Part shown: one piece after another, positions 1-6,188 of the stretch
Layout: every line of letters begins with the position of its first letter
How positions within the stretch are numbered: the first letter of the stretch is position 1
Assembly (NCBI GenBank): GCA_964428805.1
Contig: CAYRZF010000097.1
Location: forward strand, 1-7,024
Direction of reading: 5' to 3'
Origin: CAYRZF01 sp964428805
GTDB taxonomy: Bacteria; Methylomirabilota; Methylomirabilia; Rokubacteriales; CSP1-6
DNA: 7,024 nt
The notes under the pieces: model-generated
What the model was told of the DNA's origin: nothing
The model's database searches: none
What the model saw: the letters and a program-made list of their open reading frames with translations, nothing else
Position numbers and translations under genes: made by a program

Positions 1-1
1 C

Positions 2-1198
2 ATGATGGCGTGGCGGATCGCTCTCGGCCTCCTCGCGGTAGGGCTGCTCGCCTCCCCGGCGTCAGCTCAGCGGCGTGACGACCAGACTCTCCGCCAGAAA
101 GAGCAGTCACTTCAGCAAACCCAGACGCAGCTCAAGGAAGAGCGGGCCAAAGCCGCGGAGGCCAAGAAGCGCGAATCGTCCCTCCTCTCCGAGCTCGACG
201 CCATCGAGCTGACGCTGGGCAAAAAACGACGTGAGCTCGACGCGCTCAGCCGCCGGATCCTCAAGGCGCAAGGGGAAATCCAGCGCCTGGAACGGGAGAT
301 CGGGCGGCTTGAAGCCCAACGGGCCGGGCAGCAAGAGGTTCTCGGCCGCCGTCTCAGGGCCATGTATAAACTCCAGGCCCAGGGTGGGGCCCTCCCGTTC
401 ATCCTGGCCGGTGAAGACCCCATGGCCCGGGCGGTTCAGCTGCGCCACCTGACCACGCTCGCGGCGGTGGACGCCCGGCTGATTCGGGAGTATCGTGGAA
501 CTTCAGAAAGCCTGGCAGAGCGCAAGGGGCGGGTCGAGGAGCAGCGGCAGGAACTGGCGTTGCTCCGGGCCAAGGTGGACGAGGAGCGGCAGGCGGTGGA
601 CCGCGAAGCCGCCCGGCGCCGGGGGCTCCTGGTGAAGGTCCAGGAGGAGCGCGCCTACCACGAGCGGATGGTGGGCGAGCTCTCCGAAGCCTCCAAGCGG
701 CTCGAGGCGCTGATCCGGGAGCTTCAGGCCAAGCAGCGCCGCGCGGCGAAACTCCCGCCGGGCAAGGGCGCCGAGCCGCCGGCCGTGGGGTTCGGCACCC
801 TCAGGGGCTCTCTACCCTGGCCGACCGACGGGCGGATCGTGGGGGGCTTCGGCGAGCAGGTGCACCCCAGGTTCGGCACCCGGACGTTCAAGCGTGGGAT
901 TGACATCGAGGCTGGCGACGGGGCGGGGATTGTCGCCGTGTACGCCGGCCACGTGGTCTATACGGGCTGGTTCAAGGGGTACGGGAACTTGATCATCCTC
1001 GATCACGGCAACGACTACTACACGCTGTACGCCCATGCCGCCGAGATTCGCGTCCACGAAGGGGACGACGTGCGGCAGGGGCAGATTATCGGCACGGTAG
1101 GGGATACCGGTTCCCTGGCGGGTCCTCGCCTGTACTTTGAGGTGCGCTACCAGGGGCGGCCCCAGGATCCCGCCGAGTGGTTGCGGCGACGTGGATAA
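2..1198 (+). CDS. envC: EnvC-like murein hydrolase activator (coiled coil + degenerate LytM/M23 domain)
   Basis: A secreted, probably non-enzymatic activator of peptidoglycan amidases during cell division. Residues 1-22 form a signal peptide: Arg5, a hydrophobic Leu/Ala/Gly stretch and an A-S-A|Q cleavage site. Two long charged coiled-coil stretches follow (about 25-125 and 165-245), then a LytM (M23) domain at about 270-398. The M23 metal/catalytic residues are mostly gone: the first zinc-ligand His is Lys297 (the spaced Asp301 remains), and the HxH motif reads R376-L-Y378, although His345 is kept. The C-terminal GPRLYFEVR...P..WL pattern resembles E. coli EnvC, whose LytM domain is likewise inactive and works by relieving amidase autoinhibition. 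ATG codons at 2 and 5 both fit the signal peptide; the window begins 1 bp upstream, so no ribosome-binding site is visible. The protease gene follows closely, suggesting an operon. In known genomes ftsE/ftsX often lie upstream, which cannot be checked here. Confidence 0.88.
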   Translation: MMAWRIALGLLAVGLLASPASAQRRDDQTLRQKEQSLQQTQTQLKEERAKAAEAKKRESSLLSELDAIELTLGKKRRELDALSRRILKAQGEIQRLEREIGRLEAQRAGQQEVLGRRLRAMYKLQAQGGALPFILAGEDPMARAVQLRHLTTLAAVDARLIREYRGTSESLAERKGRVEEQRQELALLRAKVDEERQAVDREAARRRGLLVKVQEERAYHERMVGELSEASKRLEALIRELQAKQRRAAKLPPGKGAEPPAVGFGTLRGSLPWPTDGRIVGGFGEQVHPRFGTRTFKRGIDIEAGDGAGIVAVYAGHVVYTGWFKGYGNLIILDHGNDYYTLYAHAAEIRVHEGDDVRQGQIIGTVGDTGSLAGPRLYFEVRYQGRPQDPAEWLRRRG

Positions 1199-1208
1199 AT
1201 TCGAGAGC

Positions 1209-1226
1209 GAGGAGGCTCTTCCGATG
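1209..1226 (+). promoter_or_regulatory. Shine-Dalgarno plus ATG: probable natural start site of the ctpA gene
   Basis: GAGGAGG at 1209-1215 is followed by an 8-nt spacer and ATG at 1224-1226, the best ribosome-binding arrangement in the window. This ATG is in a different frame from the protease body. Its own frame stops at 1416-1418, after encoding Arg/Pro-rich sequence that looks like an out-of-frame shadow. The signal therefore probably marks the ancestral ctpA start, displaced by a 1-nt deletion or sequencing error just downstream. Confidence 0.6.
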
Positions 1227-1267
1227 GGTCCATCCGGCAGGCAAAGAAGGCAGTCCTCATTGCGGGG

Positions 1268-2500
1268 TTGTTGCTTGCGCTTACCCTGTCCCTCGGAGGC
1301 ACGAGCGCCAGCAAGGGCACCGACACGAGCGCGACGTACGAGAACCTCAAGCTCTTCACGGAGGTGCTCTCGATCGTCCAGAGCCAGTATGTGGACGATG
1401 TGCCCCCCAAGGATCTGATCTACGGCGCCATCAAGGGCACGCTCCGCGGACTGGACCCGCACAGCTCGTTCCTGGACCCCGAAATGTACCGGGAGATGCA
1501 GGTCGAGACCACCGGGACGTTCGGCGGCCTCGGGATCGAGATCACGCTGAAGGATGACGTCCTGACCGTGGTGTCGCCCATCGACGGCACGCCGGCTCAC
1601 CGGGCGGGGCTCCAATCTGGCGACCGGATCGTCAAGGTCGAGGGGATCTCCACCAAGGAAATGTCGCTGACCGACGCCGTCAAGCGGATGCGCGGGAAGC
1701 CCGGGAGCAAGGTGACGATCAGCATCATGCGGGAAGGCTGGGCCGAGCCCAGGGACTTCACCATCACCCGCGAGCAGATCCATGTCCAGTCGGTCCGGAG
1801 CCAGGAGCTCGAACCGGGGATCGCTTACATCCGGCTGCGTCAGTTCCAGGAGCAGTCCCCGGGCGATTTGGAGGCGGCCCTGGAGAAATTCACTCGGGGC
1901 GGCGCCAAGCTCCAGGGGCTGATCCTCGATCTCCGGAATGACCCGGGTGGGCTCCTGACCGCGGCGGTGGAGGTTACGGAGAAGTTCCTCGATGACGGCA
2001 AGCTGATCGTGTACACCGAGGGGCGCGTCCGAAACCAGAGCATGCGCTTCACCGCTCACGCCAAGAAGCCCTACCTGGAATTCCCGATCGTGGTGCTGGT
2101 CAACCAGGGGAGCGCCTCGGCCTCGGAGATCGTGGCGGGCGCGCTCCAGGACTGGGGTCGGGGCATCGTGCTCGGCACCCAGACCTTCGGCAAGGGGTCG
2201 GTCCAGACCATTATCCCGCTGTCCGACGGCTCGGGGCTGCGCCTGACGACCGCCAAGTACTTTACCCCGAAGGGCCGGAGCATTCACGGCAAGGGGATCG
2301 CGCCGGACATCGTCGTGGAGCTGCCGAAGGTGACGGCGGCCGCCCAGCCCAGCGAGGCGAAGCCCGTGGCCCTGCCCTCGCCCGAGGAAGAGCTGAAGAA
2401 GGACATCCAGGTTCAGCGGGCGGTGGACATCCTGAAGGCGATGCGCATTCTGGAGAAGGCCCGGCCGGCGCCGGCGGCGCCCCAGGCTCAGGCGAAATAG
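1268..2500 (+). CDS. ctpA: CtpA-family carboxy-terminal processing serine protease (peptidase S41, PDZ); start uncertain
   Basis: A periplasmic Ser/Lys protease that cleaves proteins near their C-termini. Counting from TTG 1268, residues 1-18 are the rest of a hydrophobic signal/anchor. Residues 22-84 are the CtpA N-terminal helical region (…GLDPHSSFLDP…), about 85-160 a PDZ domain (GLGIEI, GDRIVKVEG), and about 170-340 the S41 core. The catalytic residues are present with family spacing: Ser284 in GSASASE, Lys309 in FGKG (25 residues later) and Gln313. An Ala/Pro-rich tail ends the protein. The frame is open back to 1199 without any ATG/GTG/TTG; its upstream codons (from 1238) read Q-A-K-K-A-V-L-I-A-G, a good signal-peptide N-region that TTG 1268 would cut off. 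ATG 1224 has a strong SD but is one base out of frame. The neighbouring activator gene suits a role in peptidoglycan-hydrolase control (CtpA/Prc degrade such enzymes in other bacteria), but the substrate here is inferred. Confidence 0.9.
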   Translation: MLLALTLSLGGTSASKGTDTSATYENLKLFTEVLSIVQSQYVDDVPPKDLIYGAIKGTLRGLDPHSSFLDPEMYREMQVETTGTFGGLGIEITLKDDVLTVVSPIDGTPAHRAGLQSGDRIVKVEGISTKEMSLTDAVKRMRGKPGSKVTISIMREGWAEPRDFTITREQIHVQSVRSQELEPGIAYIRLRQFQEQSPGDLEAALEKFTRGGAKLQGLILDLRNDPGGLLTAAVEVTEKFLDDGKLIVYTEGRVRNQSMRFTAHAKKPYLEFPIVVLVNQGSASASEIVAGALQDWGRGIVLGTQTFGKGSVQTIIPLSDGSGLRLTTAKYFTPKGRSIHGKGIAPDIVVELPKVTAAAQPSEAKPVALPSPEEELKKDIQVQRAVDILKAMRILEKARPAPAAPQAQAK

Positions 2501-2534
2501 GCGGCTAGTTCCGCTCAGGCTGGAACCGTGGCAC

Positions 2535-2565
2535 GGCCGGCGGGAGGCGGACTCTCCCGTCGGCC
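2535..2565 (+). terminator. Hairpin in the ctpA-tsaD gap, possible weak intrinsic terminator
   Basis: Arms 2535-2546 (GGCCGGCGGGAG) and 2554-2565 (CTCCCGTCGGCC) pair over 12 bp with one G-U wobble (2540/2560) and a 7-nt loop. The following bases are TTCTCACC, only weakly U-rich, so termination would be inefficient. It could be an attenuating terminator or an mRNA-processing or stability hairpin. It begins 34 bp after the ctpA stop and ends 25 bp before the tsaD ATG, so it separates the envelope pair from tsaD. Confidence 0.5.
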
Positions 2566-2590
2566 TTCTCACCTCGGGGCTGCTTCTGTG

Positions 2591-3589
2591 ATGATCCTGG
2601 GAATCGAGACATCGTGCGATGAAACGGCGGCGGCCGTGCTGGCCGACGGCCCCAAGATCCTGGCTTCCGTCGTGGCCTCCCAGGACCAGATCCACGCGCC
2701 CTACGGTGGCGTCGTCCCCGAACTGGCGTCGCGGCGCCACGTGGAGATCATCGTTCCCGTGATCCAGAAGGCCCTGGGCGAGGCCGGCGTCTCGCTCGCC
2801 GACCTCACGGGGATCGCGGTGACTCAGGGGCCGGGTCTGGTGGGGTCGCTCCTCGTGGGCTGCTCGGTGGCGAAGTCTCTCGCCTATGTCAGGAAGCTCC
2901 CGCTGGCAGGCGTCAACCATCTTGAGGGCCACATCTTCGCCGCGTTCCTTCAGGAGCCCAGCCCCGACTATCCCTTCCTGGCCCTGGTGGTCTCGGGCGG
3001 GCACACCGCGCTTTACCTGGCGCGGAAGCCTCTCTCCTACGAACTCATCGGGCAGACGCGGGATGACGCCGCCGGCGAGGCGTTCGACAAGGTGGCCAAG
3101 CTCCTGGGTCTGGGTTACCCGGGCGGGCCGATTATCGAGCAGATCGCCCGCTCGGGGGACCCGAAGGCCATCCAGTTTCCTGTCGCTCAGATCACGGACG
3201 GGGCGCCGGACTTTTCCTTCAGCGGGATCAAGACGGCAGTGTCGCTCTACGTGAAGCGCGCCCGCCCGCTCACGCCCGCTCACGTCGCGGACGTCGCGGC
3301 GTCGTTCCAGTCGACCGTCGTGAAGATGCTCGTGAGAAAGACCGTGAGGGCGGCACTCTCCCGGCGCGTCCGCCGGCTCGTCTTGACGGGCGGGGTGGCA
3401 GCGAACAAGGCGCTCCGGAGCGTGCTTGAGGCCGAGGCCACCGAGCGCGGGTGGGAGCTCTTCATCCCGCCCCCGGCTCTCTGTACCGACAACGCGGCGA
3501 TGATCGCCGCCGCGGGCCAGGCGCGCCTCCTGGCCGGTGAACGCGCCTCCCTCACCATGAACGCCATTCCTGACTTGAAACTCGCCTGA
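2591..3589 (+). CDS. tsaD: tRNA N6-adenosine threonylcarbamoyltransferase TsaD (Kae1/YgjD family)
   Basis: A cytoplasmic enzyme that transfers threonylcarbamoyl from threonylcarbamoyl-AMP to A37 of ANN-decoding tRNAs (t6A), working with TsaB and TsaE. It is 332 residues from ATG 2591, close to the usual 335-345. The N-terminus ILGIETSCDET is the family hallmark. The metal-binding HxxxH is His110-His114 (NHLEGH), and D300 in CTDNAAM is the third metal ligand. SGGHT, GEAFDKVAKLLGLGYPGG, FSGIKTAV and GGVAANKALR are all present in order. The start is ATG 2591 or GTG 2588, the codon before it. An in-frame GTG at 2528 would add about 20 non-homologous residues and put the hairpin inside the coding region, so I reject it. 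The SD is weak (GGGG at 2576-2579). Neither tsaB nor tsaE is in the window. Confidence 0.96.
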   Translation: MILGIETSCDETAAAVLADGPKILASVVASQDQIHAPYGGVVPELASRRHVEIIVPVIQKALGEAGVSLADLTGIAVTQGPGLVGSLLVGCSVAKSLAYVRKLPLAGVNHLEGHIFAAFLQEPSPDYPFLALVVSGGHTALYLARKPLSYELIGQTRDDAAGEAFDKVAKLLGLGYPGGPIIEQIARSGDPKAIQFPVAQITDGAPDFSFSGIKTAVSLYVKRARPLTPAHVADVAASFQSTVVKMLVRKTVRAALSRRVRRLVLTGGVAANKALRSVLEAEATERGWELFIPPPALCTDNAAMIAAAGQARLLAGERASLTMNAIPDLKLA

Positions 3590-3591
3590 GC

Positions 3592-3640
3592 CCCCTCACC
3601 TGCCCTCTCCCCCCTCGGGGGAGAGGATGAAGGTGAGGGG
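3592..3640. repeat. 49-bp nested palindrome (REP-like) between tsaD and the histidine kinase gene
   Basis: An outer perfect 10-bp inverted repeat (CCCCTCACCT at 3592-3601 with AGGTGAGGGG at 3631-3640) encloses an inner perfect 10-bp stem (CCTCTCCCCC at 3604-3613 with GGGGGAGAGG at 3617-3626) with a 3-nt loop CTC. Small unpaired bulges (3602-3603 and 3627-3630) separate the two stems. It starts 3 bp after the tsaD stop. It resembles the CCCTCACC…CCTCTCCCC…GGGGAGAGG…GGTGAGGG palindromes dispersed in intergenic regions of many GC-rich genomes, as I recall them. It has no U-tract, so it is a poor canonical terminator. Copy number elsewhere cannot be judged from one window. Confidence 0.75.
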
Positions 3641-3658
3641 AGAGAGTTCGGTGCCTTG
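3637..3658 (+). promoter_or_regulatory. Ribosome-binding site and TTG start of the histidine kinase gene
   Basis: GGGGAGAGAG (3637-3646) lies 9 nt before TTG 3656-3658. It decides the start: the frame is open back to the tsaD stop at 3587-3589 with no other ATG, GTG or TTG. The first four G residues are also the last bases of the palindrome's outer arm, so the folded hairpin would partly cover the SD. Confidence 0.55.
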
Positions 3659-4738
3659 GCTCGATTGGATTACGAGTCGTTCCTCGCGGGGTTGCCCGAC
3701 GCCGTCGTCGGCGTGGATGAGGCGCTCCGGATCGTCCTCTGGAATGCCGCGGCGGAGGCGCTGACGGGCAAATCCGCCCGGCGTGTCCAGGGCCGGACCT
3801 TGAAGGAGGTCTTTGCGCCGGACTCGTCGGTGGTGCGCCACCTGAGCGAGACGCTCCGCAGCGGGGAGAGCCGGTCCGAGGCCGAAGCGATGATCGAAGG
3901 GGGGGACGGTCGGCCGGTCCCGGTGAGCATCGTGACGGCGCCCATGGCGGGGGGAAGCGGAAACGTGGAGGCTGCGGTCGCCGTGCTCCGCGATCTCTCC
4001 CGGATCCGCCAGCTCGAGGAAGAGGTCCGGCGCGGGGAGACGCTGGCCGCGGTGGGGCGCATGTCCGTGGGACTGGCTCACGAGATCCGCAACCCGCTGA
4101 GCGCGATCCGCGGAGCCGTGCAGCTCCTGAGAAAAGAGCTCGGCGATGAGGCGCGGTGGCGGGAATACACCGACGTGCTGATCAAGGAGGTGGACCGGGT
4201 CAACCGGATCATCGAGTCGCTCCTGGACCTGGGCCGACCCGTCCGGCTGCGGCTGGCGCCGTTGAACCTCCACCAGCTCCTGGAGCGCGTCGTCCTCTTG
4301 TCGGAGGAGATGGCGGCGAGCCGGGATGTGCGCATCGTCAAGCGCTATGACCCGAGCCTGCCGCCGATCCTCGCGGACGAGGATCGCATTCTCCAGGTGT
4401 TCCACAATCTGATCAGGAACGCGATTGAGGCCATGCCGCGGGGCGGTCGCCTCACGCTGACGACGCGCCTCAGCATGAATCCGCTCTTCACCAAGGTGGA
4501 CCTCGGCACCGGCTCCCGTCACCTGATCGAGATGCAGGTCTCGGATGAAGGGGAAGGGATAGCCCACGCGCTGAGGGACAAGATCTTCGACCCGTTCTTC
4601 ACCACCAAAGAACGGGGGCTGGGGCTTGGTCTCGCGCTCTGCCACCGGATCCTGGAGGAGCACAAGAGCGCCATCCAGGTCGAGAGCGTCCCGGGCAGGG
4701 GCACCACCGTGACGTGCTTCTTGCCGATCGCGAAATAG
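3656..4738 (+). CDS. NtrB-like soluble PAS sensor histidine kinase
   Basis: A cytoplasmic two-component kinase of 360 residues with no membrane segment. A PAS domain covers about residues 5-115 (LPDAVVGVDEALRIVLWNAAAE), followed by a short linker. The dimerisation/phospho-acceptor region has H142 in GLAHEIRNPLSAIRGAVQLL. The ATP-binding domain has an N-box at 251-255 (NLIRN), a G1 box at D297-EGEGI, an F-box at 311-318 (FDPFFTTK) and a G2 box at 321-326 (GLGLGL). The H-box stretch, the RIVKRYDPSLPPI segment and the insert between N and G1 boxes closely recall NtrB/GlnL, the nitrogen-status kinase/phosphatase controlled by PII in enterics. The response regulator begins 1 nt after its stop, so the pair is cognate. 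PII control is inferred, since no glnA or glnB is nearby. Orthology to ntrB proper is likely but not certain, so I leave the symbol blank. Confidence 0.88.
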   Translation: MARLDYESFLAGLPDAVVGVDEALRIVLWNAAAEALTGKSARRVQGRTLKEVFAPDSSVVRHLSETLRSGESRSEAEAMIEGGDGRPVPVSIVTAPMAGGSGNVEAAVAVLRDLSRIRQLEEEVRRGETLAAVGRMSVGLAHEIRNPLSAIRGAVQLLRKELGDEARWREYTDVLIKEVDRVNRIIESLLDLGRPVRLRLAPLNLHQLLERVVLLSEEMAASRDVRIVKRYDPSLPPILADEDRILQVFHNLIRNAIEAMPRGGRLTLTTRLSMNPLFTKVDLGTGSRHLIEMQVSDEGEGIAHALRDKIFDPFFTTKERGLGLGLALCHRILEEHKSAIQVESVPGRGTTVTCFLPIAK

Positions 4739-4739
4739 C

Positions 4740-6176
4740 ATGCCCGACGGCCGCATCCTGATCGCTGATGACGAGGACGGGCTCCGCTGGGTCCTGGAGA
4801 AAGGTCTGAAGCAGGCGGGCTACCGCGTCATAGCGGTGAAGGACGGGGAGTCGGCCCTCCAGGAAGCCGGCGCCGAGCCCTTCGACCTGATCTTCCTCGA
4901 CATCCGGATGCCGGGTGTGGATGGCCTCACCCTCCTCGCGAAGATCCGCGAAGCGCGCCCGGACGCCCAGGTGGTCATCATGACCGCTCACGGGACCATG
5001 GAGACCGCCATCCAGGCCATGCAGCGCGGCGCGTACGATTACCTCGCAAAGCCGTTCGACCTTGACGAGGTCCTCCTGCTCGCCGAGCGCGCGCTCTCCG
5101 CCAGGCGCCTCAGCCAGGAAGTGTCCCGGCTCAAGACCGGGCTCCGGGAGGTGTGGGAGTTCGGGGCCCTCGTGGGCCGCCACGCCCGGATGCAGGAGGT
5201 CTACAAAACCATCGGCCGCGTCGCGGCCAGCGATGTCACCGTCCTGCTTCGTGGTGAGTCGGGAACCGGCAAGGAGCTCGTGGCGCGGGCCATCCATCAC
5301 TACAGCCGTCGAGCCGGCCGCCCCTTCGTGGCGGTGTCCGGGGCCGCCATCCCCGGGACCCTCCTCGAGACCGAGTTGTTCGGCCACGAGCGCGGCGCCT
5401 TCACCGACGCCAAGGAGCGGAAGCTCGGCAAGCTGGAGCTGGCTCACGGCGGCACACTCTACCTGGACGAAGTGGGCGACATGCCGCTGGACCTCCAGGC
5501 CAAGCTCCTGCGGGCGCTCCAGGAGCGCGTGTTCGAGCGGGTGGGCGGTCAGGACCCGATCCGGGTGGACTTCCGGGTCCTCGCAGCGACAAATCGGGAT
5601 CTCGAAATGATGATGCGCGAGGGGCGCTTCCGGGAGGATCTCTTCTATCGCCTCAACGTCGTGACGCTCACGCTGCCGCCGCTTCGCGAGCGACGGGAGG
5701 ACATCCCGCTCCTGGCGGATCACTTCCTGGCCAAGTATGCGGGCGACCTCGGTGAGCGTGCCCTTGCCCCCGAGGCGCTGGACCGGCTGGTGGGCTACGA
5801 CTGGCCGGGGAATGTGCGCGAGCTGGAGAACGTGATCCAACGCGCCATGGTGATGGCCGGGGGCGGTGTCATCCTCCCGGAGCACCTGCCCATCGGTCCG
5901 GTCTCGGCGAGAGCCACGGTCACCGCCGACCATAGCCTCGAGGAGGTGATCGAGAAGAAGCTGGCGGAGTGCGTGCGCGGCCTCGGCAGGCGGCCCGGCG
6001 CCAACCTCTATGCGCTGATGGTCGGGCTCGTCGAGAAGCCCCTACTCCGGGCGGTGCTGCGAGAGACCGCGGGCAACCAGATCAAGGCCGCCGCGCTCCT
6101 CGGCATCAACCGCAACACGCTCCGCAAGAAGCTGAAGGAGCACGGCATCGATCCCGACGCCCTGGACGAACCCTAG
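4740..6176 (+). CDS. NtrC-like sigma-54-dependent response regulator (REC-AAA+-Fis HTH)
   Basis: A 478-residue transcription activator that, when phosphorylated, should oligomerise and remodel sigma-54 RNA polymerase. The receiver domain (1-120) carries D54 as phospho-acceptor, T82 and K104, the same positions as in E. coli NtrC, with NtrC-like RWVLE and DIRMPGVDGL stretches. The AAA+ domain (about 145-380) has Walker A GESGTGKE (172-179), Walker B LYLDE ending at D243-E244, and RFREDLFYRLNVV with arginine-finger candidates. The sigma-54 contact loop at 219-224 is GAFTDA, with Asp223 in place of the usual Gly. The C-terminus (about 435-472) is a Fis-type helix-turn-helix (GNQIKAAALLGINRNTLRKKL) much like alphaproteobacterial NtrC. 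The start is ATG 4740, one base after the kinase stop, with no clear SD, which suggests translational coupling. It is probably an NtrC relative; other NtrC-family regulators (e.g. AtoC/ZraR-like) are the alternative. Confidence 0.92.
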   Translation: MPDGRILIADDEDGLRWVLEKGLKQAGYRVIAVKDGESALQEAGAEPFDLIFLDIRMPGVDGLTLLAKIREARPDAQVVIMTAHGTMETAIQAMQRGAYDYLAKPFDLDEVLLLAERALSARRLSQEVSRLKTGLREVWEFGALVGRHARMQEVYKTIGRVAASDVTVLLRGESGTGKELVARAIHHYSRRAGRPFVAVSGAAIPGTLLETELFGHERGAFTDAKERKLGKLELAHGGTLYLDEVGDMPLDLQAKLLRALQERVFERVGGQDPIRVDFRVLAATNRDLEMMMREGRFREDLFYRLNVVTLTLPPLRERREDIPLLADHFLAKYAGDLGERALAPEALDRLVGYDWPGNVRELENVIQRAMVMAGGGVILPEHLPIGPVSARATVTADHSLEEVIEKKLAECVRGLGRRPGANLYALMVGLVEKPLLRAVLRETAGNQIKAAALLGINRNTLRKKLKEHGIDPDALDEP

Positions 6177-6185
6177 CGGCGCTCG

Positions 6186-6188
<3 letters not shown>
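6174..6188. other. 15-bp inverted repeat joining the two convergent stop codons
   Basis: TAGCG (6174-6178) and CGCTA (6184-6188) are exact inverted repeats around a 5-nt centre. Each arm contains the TAG stop of one of the two tail-to-tail genes. The 5-bp stem is too short to call a terminator. Only 9 bp (6177-6185) separate the stop codons, so any terminator must lie inside the opposing coding sequences. Confidence 0.4.

Noticed and set aside
1224..1418. A small separate gene starting at ATG 1224 with a strong SD
   Set aside because: Its product after the first residues is Arg/Pro/Ala-rich and coincides with the clear CtpA frame. The SD and ATG are better explained as the displaced start of ctpA.
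2529..2545. TGGCAC at 2529-2534 as the -24 element of a sigma-54 promoter
   Set aside because: No TTGC-type -12 element occurs at the required spacing, and the bases belong partly to the hairpin arm.
2528..2590. GTG 2528 as the tsaD start
   Set aside because: The extra residues have no counterpart in TsaD, whose N-terminus begins at MILGIETSCDET. The region also holds a strong hairpin.
812..3283. A very long (823-codon) open frame on the minus strand antisense to envC, ctpA and tsaD
   Set aside because: It lies wholly under well-recognised plus-strand genes and crosses their boundaries. Its translation is Arg/Gly/Leu/His-rich with no recognisable motif. Long antisense frames are expected in GC-rich DNA.
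3596..5933. Two further long minus-strand open frames (3596-4756 and 4599-5933)
   Set aside because: Both are antisense to the kinase and regulator genes, which have complete motif sets on the plus strand. Their translations show no domain and the same biased composition.
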